Assembly: GCA_031264605.1 (NCBI GenBank)
Contig: JAISDQ010000128.1
Location: 1-11,126 of the forward strand
Length of the DNA stretch: 11,126 nucleotides
Reading direction: 5' to 3'
From: Synergistaceae bacterium
Lineage (GTDB): Bacteria; Synergistota; Synergistia; Synergistales; Synergistaceae
Shown: in pieces, positions 1 through 6,845 of the stretch
Layout of the letters: every line of letters starts with the position of its first letter
Position numbering within the stretch: the stretch's first letter is position 1
Made by a program: the position numbers and the translations under genes
Notes under the pieces: generated by a model
What the model saw: the letters and a program-made list of their open reading frames with translations, nothing else
What the model was told of the DNA's origin: nothing
The model's database searches: none

Positions 1-17
1 ATCACCTGGAAGCCGCT

Positions 18-980
18 TTGACAGACAGGCAATTTATGGAGCGCGCGATGGAGTACATGATGCTCGTGAACAAATTCGAGGAGCAGGTGTTCGCTCTTTT
101 CGCGCAGGGCAAGGTGCACGGCACCACGCATCTTGGCGTTGGAGAGGAAGGAACGTGCGTCGGAAGCGTATTCGCGCTTGAGGAACAGGATTACATATTC
201 GCCACGCACAGGGGGCACGGGCAGGTAATATCGAAGGGCGCGCCGATCAAAAACGTCATGGCCGAGATACTGGCCAGGGAGGCGGGCGCCAATCATGGGC
301 GCGGCGGTTCTATGCACATCGCCGACATAGGTGTGAAAGCGCTCTGTATCGACGGCGTCCTCGGGCAAAGCTGTCCCATAGCGTGCGGGGTCGGGCTTTC
401 GTTCAAGATGAAAAAACAGAACGACCGAATCGCGGTAGTGTTCTTCGGCGACGGCTCGATGAATCAGGGCGCGGTTCACGAGGCGATGAACCTCGCCGCC
501 GTGTGGAGGCTGCCGGTGCTCTTCATTTGTATCAACAATACCTACGGCATGAGCACGCCGCTTAATAAAGTGGTCGCCGACACCGATCTCGCGAAGCGTG
601 GCTATCCCTTCGGCATCAGGAGCGTTCAGGTCGACGGAAACGACGTTCTTGCGGTACACCGAACCGTGAGGGAGGCGCGCGAGTATATAATAAAGGAAGG
701 AAAACCGGCCTTCGTGCTGGAGAACACCTACCGCACGAGCGGACATTCGAAGAGCGACGCTAACCAGTACAGGACAAAAGAGGAAATAGCCGAATGGAAG
801 GCGAAGAGCCCGATAGCCCGTTTCCGCAAAGTCATGCTCGAAAACGGTTTCACCGAAGCCGAGGTCAGCGCGATAGACGAACGCACTACAAAGGCGATAG
901 AGGAAGCGACGGCCTACGCCGAGAGCTGCCCGGACGCCTCCGCCACGCCCGAGCAAATCGAGGCCGAAACTTACGCTTAA
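18..980 (+). CDS. Thiamine-diphosphate-dependent 2-oxo acid / acetoin dehydrogenase E1 component, alpha subunit (5' end probably outside window)
   Basis: This is the alpha subunit of the E1 decarboxylase/acyloin-cleaving component, which with the beta subunit downstream binds thiamine diphosphate and passes an acyl group to lipoyl-E2. From the TTG at 18 it reads 320 residues. The TPP-binding motif is intact, with GDGSMNQG at about 144-151 closing at the Asn pair 173-174, and the HRGHG segment lies at 64-68. GTTHLG near 35-40 and GRGGSMHIAD near 94-103 are typical of the acetoin/pyruvate E1-alpha family. The frame is open to the left edge, and the LTDRQ at the TTG aligns with the LTxEQ that usually follows a short N-terminus. 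The real start is therefore probably upstream of the window; TTG 18 (weak GGAAG before it) or ATG 36 are alternatives. The pocket segment 110-121 and INNTYG at 172-177 depart from the usual acetoin E1 consensus, so the substrate could be another 2-oxo acid or acyloin. Family assignment is sure, substrate is not. Confidence 0.93.
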   Translation: MTDRQFMERAMEYMMLVNKFEEQVFALFAQGKVHGTTHLGVGEEGTCVGSVFALEEQDYIFATHRGHGQVISKGAPIKNVMAEILAREAGANHGRGGSMHIADIGVKALCIDGVLGQSCPIACGVGLSFKMKKQNDRIAVVFFGDGSMNQGAVHEAMNLAAVWRLPVLFICINNTYGMSTPLNKVVADTDLAKRGYPFGIRSVQVDGNDVLAVHRTVREAREYIIKEGKPAFVLENTYRTSGHSKSDANQYRTKEEIAEWKAKSPIARFRKVMLENGFTEAEVSAIDERTTKAIEEATAYAESCPDASATPEQIEAETYA

Positions 981-1000
981 GAGAAGGGGACGAGAACGAT

Positions 1001-1975
1001 ATGCGTGAGATAACTTATGCCGAAGCCGTGCGCGAAGCCATGAGCGAGGAGATGCGCCGCGACGGGACGGTTTTTTTCATGGGAGAGGATATCGGAGTCT
1101 ATAACGGCGCGTTCGGCGTCTCGAAGGGAATGATACAGGAGTTCGGCGAGGAGCGCGTGCGCGAGACGCCGATCTCGGAGACGGGGTTCGTCGGCGCGGG
1201 CGTCGGCGCGGCCATGATGGGGATGCGCCCGATAGTCGAACTGATGTTCTCCGACTTCATGGCCGTGTGCTACGACCAGATAATCAACGAGGCCGCCAAG
1301 CAGCGTTTCATGTCGGGCGGCGCGGTAAAAGTTCCGATGGTCATACGCACCGCCTCCGGCGGCGGAACGGGAGCGGCGGCCCAGCACTCGCAGTCGCTCG
1401 AACAGATGTACTGCCACGTGCCCGGCCTCAAGGTCGTAGTACCGTCGACGCCTTACGACGCGAAGGGGTTGCTGAAAAGCGCGATTCGCGACGATAACTG
1501 CGTCATATTCCTCGAACAGAAACTTCTTTACAGGACTAAGGGAACGGTTCCCGACGAGGATTACACGATTCCTCTCGGAAAAGCCGACGTAAAGCGCGAA
1601 GGGCGCGACCTGTCGATCATCGCTTATGGGCGCACTGTGCAGATGTCGCTCGCGGTGGCCGACCGGCTCGCGAAAGAGGGCAAAGAGATAGAGGTAATCG
1701 ACATAAGGACGCTCTCTCCGCTGGACAAGGACGCGATAATCGCCTCCGTCAAAAAAACCGGAAAAGCCGTGGTCGTCCACGAAGCCGTCAAATTCGGCGG
1801 TTTCGGCGGCGAGATAGTCTCCGCCATAGCCGACAGCGAAGCGTTCTACAGGCTCGACGCCCCAATCAAGAGGGTGGGAGCGCTCTTCAGCCCTATACCG
1901 TTCAACCCGGCGCTGGAAAAAATGGTTCTTCCCGGGGAGGAACGCATCGAAAAAGCTGTCCGCGAGATAATCTGA
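1001..1975 (+). CDS. 2-oxo acid / acetoin dehydrogenase E1 component, beta subunit
   Basis: This is the beta subunit that pairs with the preceding alpha subunit to form the heterotetrameric E1 active site. At 324 residues it has the normal full length for the family. GEDIG at 28-32 carries the conserved glutamate (E29) that activates the thiazolium ring of TPP. ETPISE near 55-60 and QHSQSLE beginning at Q128 (H129) are hallmark beta-subunit motifs. The C-terminal transketolase-C type domain (roughly 195-320) ends in the usual PIPFNPALE region. ATG 1001 is chosen because the protein begins at the standard position (MREITYAEA) and an AAGGGGA ribosome site sits at 984-990. A longer open frame extends further upstream, but that stretch overlaps E1-alpha and is not homologous to anything expected. 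It lies 20 bases after E1-alpha and 18 before E2, so it is certainly co-transcribed. AcoB-like is the best guess, though PdhB-like cannot be excluded. Confidence 0.94.
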   Translation: MREITYAEAVREAMSEEMRRDGTVFFMGEDIGVYNGAFGVSKGMIQEFGEERVRETPISETGFVGAGVGAAMMGMRPIVELMFSDFMAVCYDQIINEAAKQRFMSGGAVKVPMVIRTASGGGTGAAAQHSQSLEQMYCHVPGLKVVVPSTPYDAKGLLKSAIRDDNCVIFLEQKLLYRTKGTVPDEDYTIPLGKADVKREGRDLSIIAYGRTVQMSLAVADRLAKEGKEIEVIDIRTLSPLDKDAIIASVKKTGKAVVVHEAVKFGGFGGEIVSAIADSEAFYRLDAPIKRVGALFSPIPFNPALEKMVLPGEERIEKAVREII

Positions 1976-1993
1976 GAGGGGGCGGCATAAACC

Positions 1994-3331
1994 GTGGCAA
2001 CGGAAGTGATAATGCCCAAAAACGGGATGTCCATGGAGGAAGGCAAGCTGATTCGATGGCTGAAAGAAATTGGCGAGCACGTCGATAAAGGGGAGCCGCT
2101 CATCGAAATCGAGACCGACAAGGTCACGATGGAGGAACCGGCTGCGGCCGAAGGATATCTTTTGGCGAAACTCGCCTCGGAAGGCGAGACGATACCTGTG
2201 CTCGAGACCATCGGCTGGATAGGCGCCAAGGGCGAGCGGATACCGGCGGCCAAAACCGACGGCCCGCAAGCCGCGCCGCCTCAGGCCGTACCCCAGCAGG
2301 CCGCGCCACGACAGGCCGCGCCTGTCGCCGGAACATCTCAGGCTGCCGCGGCCGCCGCGCCTTTGGGATATGTTCCGGCGACGCCTTACGCCAAATTTCT
2401 AGCGGCGGAAAAAGGCGTGTCCCTCGCGGGCCTGCCTCTCGACCCCAGGTTCGGCGCCGTCACGGCCGCGGCGGTGCTCGACGCCGCGAAAACGGCTGCG
2501 CCATTCGCGGCTACGCCGCTCGCGGCGAAAATCGCGGCGGCCGAGGGAGCGGCGCTTTCCGAAATCAAGGGTAGCGGGCACGCCGGCAAGGTCACGCGCG
2601 ACGACGTTCTGGCCCGCGCCAGTTCGCGCGCCTCGGAAGCGGCGCTTAAAGAGGACGCGGTAATTCAGATGTCCGGCATGCGCAAAACCATAATGCGCAA
2701 TATGATCCAAGCTCATACTCAGATACCCGCCGTGACGCAAGAAGTGCGCGCGGACGTGACGGAACTCGTCGCGCTGAGGGCAAAGGCCAACGAGGGCCGC
2801 GAGGACAAATTCACCCTCACTGACTTCATCGTCAAGGCTGTGGCAAAAGCGCTCAGGCGGCATCCTGAAATAATGGTATCTCTTGGCGAGGGAGACGCCG
2901 TGATACAGCACGCGCGCATAAATATCGGAGTCGCGGTCGCCCTGGACGAGGGGCTCATAGTGCCGGTCGTCAAAGACGCCGACATGCTGCCGCTCGAAGA
3001 GATATCGGCCGCGATCAGGGATCTCGCGGGACGCGCGCGCGAGGGGAAACTCCTTCCCGACGAATACGCCGGTTCCGTGCTCACCGTCACCAACATGGGC
3101 ATGTTCGGCGTCACTTCGTTCACCCCGATAATCAACATGCCAAACGCCGCGATCCTCGGCGTTTGCGCCGTGGAGGACGAACTTTGCCTCGCCGGCGGCA
3201 ATGTGACAGCGCGCAAGAAGATGACGATGCCAATGACTTTCGACCACCGACTGATGGATGGGGCGCCCGCGGCGAAATTCCAGGGCACGGTGAAGCGGTT
3301 CCTCGAAAATCCGGTTTCGATTCTGGTTTGA
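1994..3331 (+). CDS. Dihydrolipoamide acyltransferase (E2) of the 2-oxo acid / acetoin dehydrogenase complex, with two apparent E3-binding domains
   Basis: This is the structural core of the complex, which accepts the acyl group from E1 on a swinging lipoyl arm and transfers it to CoA. In the 445-residue protein, a biotinyl/lipoyl domain spans about 2-78 with the lipoylated lysine at K43 in ETDKVTME. An Ala/Pro/Gln linker follows at about 85-128 and contains four QAxPx repeats. A degenerate peripheral-subunit-binding domain lies at 130-164 and a canonical one at 174-208 (GSG at 193-195, then KVTRDDVL). The catalytic domain runs from about 220 to the end, with the active-site DHRLMDG (H418, D422). 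GTG 1994 is the start because the first lipoyl beta strand (TEVIMPK) would be lost from the ATG at 2012; a GAGGGGG ribosome site is at 1976-1982. The stop codon overlaps the Shine-Dalgarno of the E3 gene. The acyl group is most likely acetyl, but this is inferred from family and context. Confidence 0.94.
   Translation: MATEVIMPKNGMSMEEGKLIRWLKEIGEHVDKGEPLIEIETDKVTMEEPAAAEGYLLAKLASEGETIPVLETIGWIGAKGERIPAAKTDGPQAAPPQAVPQQAAPRQAAPVAGTSQAAAAAAPLGYVPATPYAKFLAAEKGVSLAGLPLDPRFGAVTAAAVLDAAKTAAPFAATPLAAKIAAAEGAALSEIKGSGHAGKVTRDDVLARASSRASEAALKEDAVIQMSGMRKTIMRNMIQAHTQIPAVTQEVRADVTELVALRAKANEGREDKFTLTDFIVKAVAKALRRHPEIMVSLGEGDAVIQHARINIGVAVALDEGLIVPVVKDADMLPLEEISAAIRDLAGRAREGKLLPDEYAGSVLTVTNMGMFGVTSFTPIINMPNAAILGVCAVEDELCLAGGNVTARKKMTMPMTFDHRLMDGAPAAKFQGTVKRFLENPVSILV
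2267..2326 (+). repeat. Four tandem 15-bp imperfect repeats in the E2 linker
   Basis: Four consecutive 15-base units begin CAAGCCGCG, CAGGCCGTA, CAGGCCGCG and CAGGCCGCG, each in frame and encoding QAAPP, QAVPQ, QAAPR and QAAPV (E2 residues 92-111). The third and fourth units share their first 11 bases. The Ala/Pro-rich product fits the flexible linker between the lipoyl domain and the next E2 domain. In-frame unit gain or loss would change arm length without breaking the protein. Confidence 0.85.
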
Positions 3332-3336
3332 GGAGG
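3331..3336 (+). promoter_or_regulatory. Shine-Dalgarno AGGAGG for the E3 gene, overlapping the E2 stop codon
   Basis: A perfect AGGAGG begins on the last base of the E2 TGA and lies 8 bases before the GTG at 3345. It decides the start of E3: the overlapping ATG at 3343 is in a different frame, while GTG 3345 opens directly into the FAD-binding fold. The overlap suggests translational coupling of E2 and E3. Confidence 0.8.
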
Positions 3337-3344
3337 GGACATAT

Positions 3345-4724
3345 GTGGATTACGATGTTGCCGTGATAGGGGGAGGCCCTGCCGGTTATGTTGCGGCCAT
3401 AAAGGCCGCGCAGCTCGGCGGGCGCGCGGTGTTGTTCGAGAAGGACGTAATCGGCGGTACGTGTCTCAACCGTGGGTGCATCCCAACCAAGACTTACGTC
3501 AAGGCCGCCGAATATCTGCATCACATTGAAAACGCCAAAACGTTCGGAATATCGGTGGATGTCGGTTCCGCCACTGTCGACATGCCTCGCCTCGTCGCTT
3601 TCAAAGACACCGTGGTGAAAAAACTGACGGGCGGCGTGGCGTCGCTTTTGAAATCGAACGGCGTCGACGTGGTTAAGGGAGAGGCAAAGCTGGAAGACGA
3701 AAACACCATTTCGTCGGGCGGCAAAAAATGGACCGCCAAAAACGTGATCCTGTGCGGCGGTTCAGTGGCCGGCAGAATCCCGGTGTCGGGGATAGACCAT
3801 CCCAAAGTGCTCACTTCGGACGAAATACTCTCGGCAAGAGAAATACCGCGCCGTCTGGCCGTCATAGGCGGGGGAGTCATAGGCTGCGAGATAGCGACCG
3901 CCTTCAAAGCGTTCGGCAGCGAGGTGACGGTCGTCGAAGCGCTCCCGAAATTGGTAGGTACAATGGACGGAGAGATATCCGACTCGATCCTCAAGACGTT
4001 CCGCAAGAACGGAATAAAAGTGCTGTTGAACGCCAGACTTGAAAGCGTCTCCGACAAAAACGGCTCGCCGGTTCTTTCCGTCGGAGGCGAAGGCGATATC
4101 GAGTCCGACGCCGTGCTGCTGTCCGTCGGGCGTTCGGCGGACATAACCTGCCTCGGGTCCATGTCAGCCAAAATCGCGACCGAACGCGGCAAGGTAATTG
4201 CCGACGATCACATGAGAACCAACGTAAAGGGCGTGTTCACGGCGGGTGACGCCGTGGCCGGAGCACCGATGCTCGCGCACGCCGCCTTCAAGATGGGGGA
4301 GATCGCCGCTTCGAACGCGATGGGGCGCGATGAAAAAACCAGCTTAAAAAACGTGCCAGCGTGCCTTTACACGATTCCGGAGGCTTCGTCGGTCGGCCTC
4401 GCCGAGGAAGAAGCCAGAGCCAGATACGATATATCGGTGGGGAAATTTCCGATGGCAGCCAACGGGCGGACGCTCGCGTCGGGCGAAAGAGAAGGCTTCG
4501 TCAAGGTCATCATCGAAAAAAAATACGGCGAGATCCTGGGCGTTCACATGGTCGGCGAATCAGCCGCGGAGATGATATCCGAGGCCGCCGCCCTCATGGA
4601 TATGGAAATCACAGCTCACGAGGCGGCCGATATAATTCATCCGCATCCCACATTCAGCGAGGCTTTCATGGAAGCGTGCGCCGACGCGCTGGGCAGATGC
4701 GTACATCTGCCGGCTAAAAAGTGA
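3345..4724 (+). CDS. lpdA: Dihydrolipoamide dehydrogenase (E3), FAD-dependent pyridine nucleotide-disulfide oxidoreductase
   Basis: It reoxidises the dihydrolipoyl arm of E2 and transfers electrons through FAD to NAD+. The 459-residue protein is normal E3 length and has no fused lipoyl domain at its N-terminus. The FAD-binding GGGPAG is at 9-14, and the redox-active disulfide pair is C40/C45 in CLNRGCIPTK. A second dinucleotide fold has IGGGVIGCE near 174, and a GDAVA FAD motif lies near 302. The C-terminal dimerisation domain carries the catalytic H434 and E439 in HPHPTFSE. The GTG start is supported by a perfect Shine-Dalgarno directly upstream. The gene overlaps nothing and is followed at once by the lactonase gene, whose ribosome site sits just past its stop. 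Position after E1-alpha, E1-beta and E2 makes a dedicated E3 for this complex the natural reading; it could also serve a glycine cleavage system elsewhere. Confidence 0.95.
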   Translation: MDYDVAVIGGGPAGYVAAIKAAQLGGRAVLFEKDVIGGTCLNRGCIPTKTYVKAAEYLHHIENAKTFGISVDVGSATVDMPRLVAFKDTVVKKLTGGVASLLKSNGVDVVKGEAKLEDENTISSGGKKWTAKNVILCGGSVAGRIPVSGIDHPKVLTSDEILSAREIPRRLAVIGGGVIGCEIATAFKAFGSEVTVVEALPKLVGTMDGEISDSILKTFRKNGIKVLLNARLESVSDKNGSPVLSVGGEGDIESDAVLLSVGRSADITCLGSMSAKIATERGKVIADDHMRTNVKGVFTAGDAVAGAPMLAHAAFKMGEIAASNAMGRDEKTSLKNVPACLYTIPEASSVGLAEEEARARYDISVGKFPMAANGRTLASGEREGFVKVIIEKKYGEILGVHMVGESAAEMISEAAALMDMEITAHEAADIIHPHPTFSEAFMEACADALGRCVHLPAKK

Positions 4725-4728
4725 CGGC

Positions 4729-4736
4729 GGGAGGAG
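4729..4736 (+). promoter_or_regulatory. Shine-Dalgarno GGGAGGAG deciding the start of the lactonase-like gene
   Basis: GGGAGGAG lies 8 bases upstream of ATG 4745. The frame is also open from a GTG at 4721 that overlaps the E3 stop codon, but that GTG precedes the ribosome site. ATG 4745 is therefore preferred. Confidence 0.7.
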
Positions 4737-4744
4737 TGAGAGGT

Positions 4745-5650
4745 ATGGAATTCAAACTGGTTCTGGAAGCGAACGCCGTCATAGCGGAGACTCCGATATG
4801 GGATCCCCGCGAGGGGAAACTTTACTGGACGTCTTTGTTCGACGGCGACGCGCACAGGTTCGACCCCGTGACGAAGCGCGACGAACTGTTCAAGACGGCC
4901 GAGAAACTCATAGGTTCCGCCGTGCCGTGCGAAGAACAGGGTTACCTGCTTATTGCGGCCGGGGACGAACTGTACGTCCGCGACCTCGTCACGGACGTAC
5001 GCTATTTCGTGGCCAAACCGGAGACGAACCGTTCCACAAATCGTTTCAACGACATGCGCGTCGACGCGCGCGGGCGCATTTTGGTGAGCACGGTATCGAA
5101 AGCGTACGCCACTCCCGACTTCAAACCGTCGATGCGCGGGGCTTTTTACGCCGTAGAACCGAACGGTTCATCCAGGGTCGTCGAGGACGGCATAATCCAG
5201 TACAACGGAATAGTGTGGAACGCGGACAACACCAGAATGTTCGTCGCCGACACCGCGGGGGAAAAACTTCTCGTATTCAGCTACGACCTCGATAAAGGCC
5301 CAGTAGGAGGTCCGGAGACCGCCGTGGATTTCAGAGGCGGTTTTTCCACCCCTGACGGGCTGTCGATAGACTCGGAGGATAACATCTACGTCTGTCACTG
5401 GTCGGGGCACGTGACCGTATGGGACAAAAACCTCAACCTGGCGCGCGATATCGCGTTTCCCGTGCCGTATGCCTGCTGCGGGGGTTTCGCCGGCGAGGAC
5501 ATGCGCGATTTTTACGTGACGAGCGCCAGGTACGGCTACACGGAAGAGGAAGCGAAAAAGCATCCTGGCGCGGGCGGCATATTCCTGGGCCGGAGCGAAA
5601 TTCCAGGAACGCTCGATCATTTCTATCACTTTAACAAGGAGGGTGTGTAA
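4745..5650 (+). CDS. SMP-30/gluconolactonase/LRE-family beta-propeller hydrolase (probable sugar lactonase)
   Basis: This is a predicted cytoplasmic, divalent-metal-dependent hydrolase of 301 residues, the usual size for the six-bladed propeller family. Members typically open aldonolactones. The family metal ligands are all present: E15 in AETPIWD, N154 in YNGIVW and D204 in TPDGL, with the substrate-side RFNDM (N102, D103). Blade-like repeats of the form DxxGxxxV recur through the protein. There is no signal peptide. It sits between the E3 gene and an iron alcohol dehydrogenase with a few bases on each side, so it belongs to the same transcription unit. The context suggests hydrolysis of a lactone made by sugar or polyol oxidation in this pathway. 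The true substrate is unknown, and some family members act on other esters or act as binding proteins. I prefer the ATG at 4745 over GTG 4721 on ribosome-site spacing. Confidence 0.87.
   Translation: MEFKLVLEANAVIAETPIWDPREGKLYWTSLFDGDAHRFDPVTKRDELFKTAEKLIGSAVPCEEQGYLLIAAGDELYVRDLVTDVRYFVAKPETNRSTNRFNDMRVDARGRILVSTVSKAYATPDFKPSMRGAFYAVEPNGSSRVVEDGIIQYNGIVWNADNTRMFVADTAGEKLLVFSYDLDKGPVGGPETAVDFRGGFSTPDGLSIDSEDNIYVCHWSGHVTVWDKNLNLARDIAFPVPYACCGGFAGEDMRDFYVTSARYGYTEEEAKKHPGAGGIFLGRSEIPGTLDHFYHFNKEGV
5636..5643 (+). promoter_or_regulatory. Strong Shine-Dalgarno AAGGAGGG for the iron alcohol dehydrogenase gene
   Basis: AAGGAGGG lies within the last codons of the lactonase gene, 7 bases before ATG 5651. 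The ADH start immediately follows the lactonase TAA, so the two genes are tightly linked and probably translationally coupled. Confidence 0.75.
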
Positions 5651-6829
5651 ATGTTTCCATTCGAATTTGTGTTGCCGACCAAAATAGTATTTGGCGCCGG
5701 GGAAGTCTCGAAGGTGGGCAAAGAAGCTCTCGCTTTCGGCAAGAAGGCCATGCTGGTCACTTACGACGAACAGTTCGTCAAGTCGGTCGGATTTTACGAC
5801 AAGGTCAAAAAGAGCCTCGACGACGCCGGCGTGTCTCTGATTGAATTCTTCGGCGTGAAAAGCAACCCGACGGCGGAACACGCGGCCGAGGGAATCAAGA
5901 TGGCCAAAGCCGCCCGCCCCGACGTCATCATCGGATTGGGCGGCGGAAGCGCGATGGACACGGCGAAATACATAGGCGTGGGCGCGCTGTACGACGGCGA
6001 TACCTGGGATTTCCCCCTCGGGAAGGCGGCCATAGAAAAATCGCTGCCGACGATAATGGTGGTCACCATTCCCGCCACAAGCTCCGAACTCAACGGAACG
6101 GCGGTCATCACCAACGAAACCCTCCGCCGCAAGGACGGCTTTGTCAGCTTTGAGATGCGTCCCAAAGTGACGATACTCGACCCCGAACTGACTTACTCCA
6201 TACCGATTCGCCAGACCGCTTACTCGGCGGCGGATATCGTGTCGCATCTTTTGGAGCACTATCTTGGGCATCAGCTCGATTTCGCCCCCTATCAGGACTA
6301 CTTCTGTCAGGGCGGCATACGCTCCGTCATGGACTGCATGGACCGTATCATGGCGAACCCAAAAGACCCCGACGCGCGCGCCGTGATGATGTGGCAGGCG
6401 GCCTTCGCGTGGTGCGGATTCTACGACTGCGGCTTCGGTCTGCCAAACTCGATAATCCATATACTGGGGCATTCTCTCTCCAATTTCTACGACACGCCGC
6501 ACGGCGCGGCGATGAGCGTGACGATACTCGGCTCCATGCGCTATTACATCGGCGAACGCGCGAAAAAGTACGCGGGATTCGCGCGAGGCGTATTCGGCGT
6601 TACTGAGAAGGACGATTTGATTGCGGCCTCAGCCGGCATCGCGGCTCTCGAGGCATGGTTCAAAAAAATAGGCGCGCCGACCACTCTCGCGGAGGCGGGA
6701 ATCACCGCTCCCGACGCGATAGACAGGATGGCTCCCGACGCGCTCGCCACCGCCACGGCTTGGGGCGAGACGGAAACTTACAAGTACGACGAAAAAGTAA
6801 TGCGCGATATGTTCGAACTCTGCAAATAG
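5651..6829 (+). CDS. Iron-containing alcohol dehydrogenase (group III, BDH/YqhD-like)
   Basis: This is a predicted soluble NAD(P)-dependent alcohol dehydrogenase or aldehyde/ketone reductase of 392 residues, typical for group III ADHs. The N-terminus FVLPTKIVFGAG is characteristic of the butanol-dehydrogenase-like branch. The dinucleotide-binding GGGS is at 97-100, in GLGGGSAMDTAK. The four metal ligands are all in place: D195 and H199 (DIVSH), H270 (HILGH) and H284 (TPHG), with the family's usual 14-residue spacing between the last two. It should therefore be an active iron (or zinc/manganese) enzyme. The substrate cannot be read from sequence; in this operon an acyloin, diol, deoxy-sugar or polyol intermediate is plausible. 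It begins directly after the lactonase stop and ends 16 bases before the kinase start. A role as a general redox-balancing alcohol dehydrogenase is the main alternative. Confidence 0.92.
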   Translation: MFPFEFVLPTKIVFGAGEVSKVGKEALAFGKKAMLVTYDEQFVKSVGFYDKVKKSLDDAGVSLIEFFGVKSNPTAEHAAEGIKMAKAARPDVIIGLGGGSAMDTAKYIGVGALYDGDTWDFPLGKAAIEKSLPTIMVVTIPATSSELNGTAVITNETLRRKDGFVSFEMRPKVTILDPELTYSIPIRQTAYSAADIVSHLLEHYLGHQLDFAPYQDYFCQGGIRSVMDCMDRIMANPKDPDARAVMMWQAAFAWCGFYDCGFGLPNSIIHILGHSLSNFYDTPHGAAMSVTILGSMRYYIGERAKKYAGFARGVFGVTEKDDLIAASAGIAALEAWFKKIGAPTTLAEAGITAPDAIDRMAPDALATATAWGETETYKYDEKVMRDMFELCK

Positions 6830-6830
6830 C

Positions 6831-6840
6831 GGGAAGGTGA
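6831..6840 (+). promoter_or_regulatory. Ribosome binding site GGGAAGGTGA for the FGGY kinase gene
   Basis: GGGAAGGTGA just follows the ADH stop. It overlaps a possible GTG start at 6837, which would leave that start no room for ribosome binding. GTG 6846 is correctly placed and gives the family-typical N-terminus MPYFMGIDAGTS. Confidence 0.6.
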
Positions 6841-6845
6841 GCGGC

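Noticed and set aside
794..1000. A 69-codon upstream extension of the E1-beta reading frame.
   Set aside because: It overlaps the end of E1-alpha, its translation is Arg-rich and unlike E1-beta N-termini, and ATG 1001 has the expected family start and a ribosome site.
977..2269. A 430-codon minus-strand open frame opposite E1-beta and the start of E2.
   Set aside because: It is a mirror of the coding bias of conserved sense genes, with no domain resemblance and no independent ribosome site that I could recognise.
3343..3345. ATG overlapping the E3 start.
   Set aside because: It is out of frame with the E3 protein; the in-frame GTG at 3345 has ideal spacing from AGGAGG.
5168..6502. A 444-codon minus-strand open frame opposite the lactonase and ADH genes.
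   Set aside because: Same reason: antisense to genes with intact metal and catalytic residues, with a low-complexity Arg/His/Val-rich translation.
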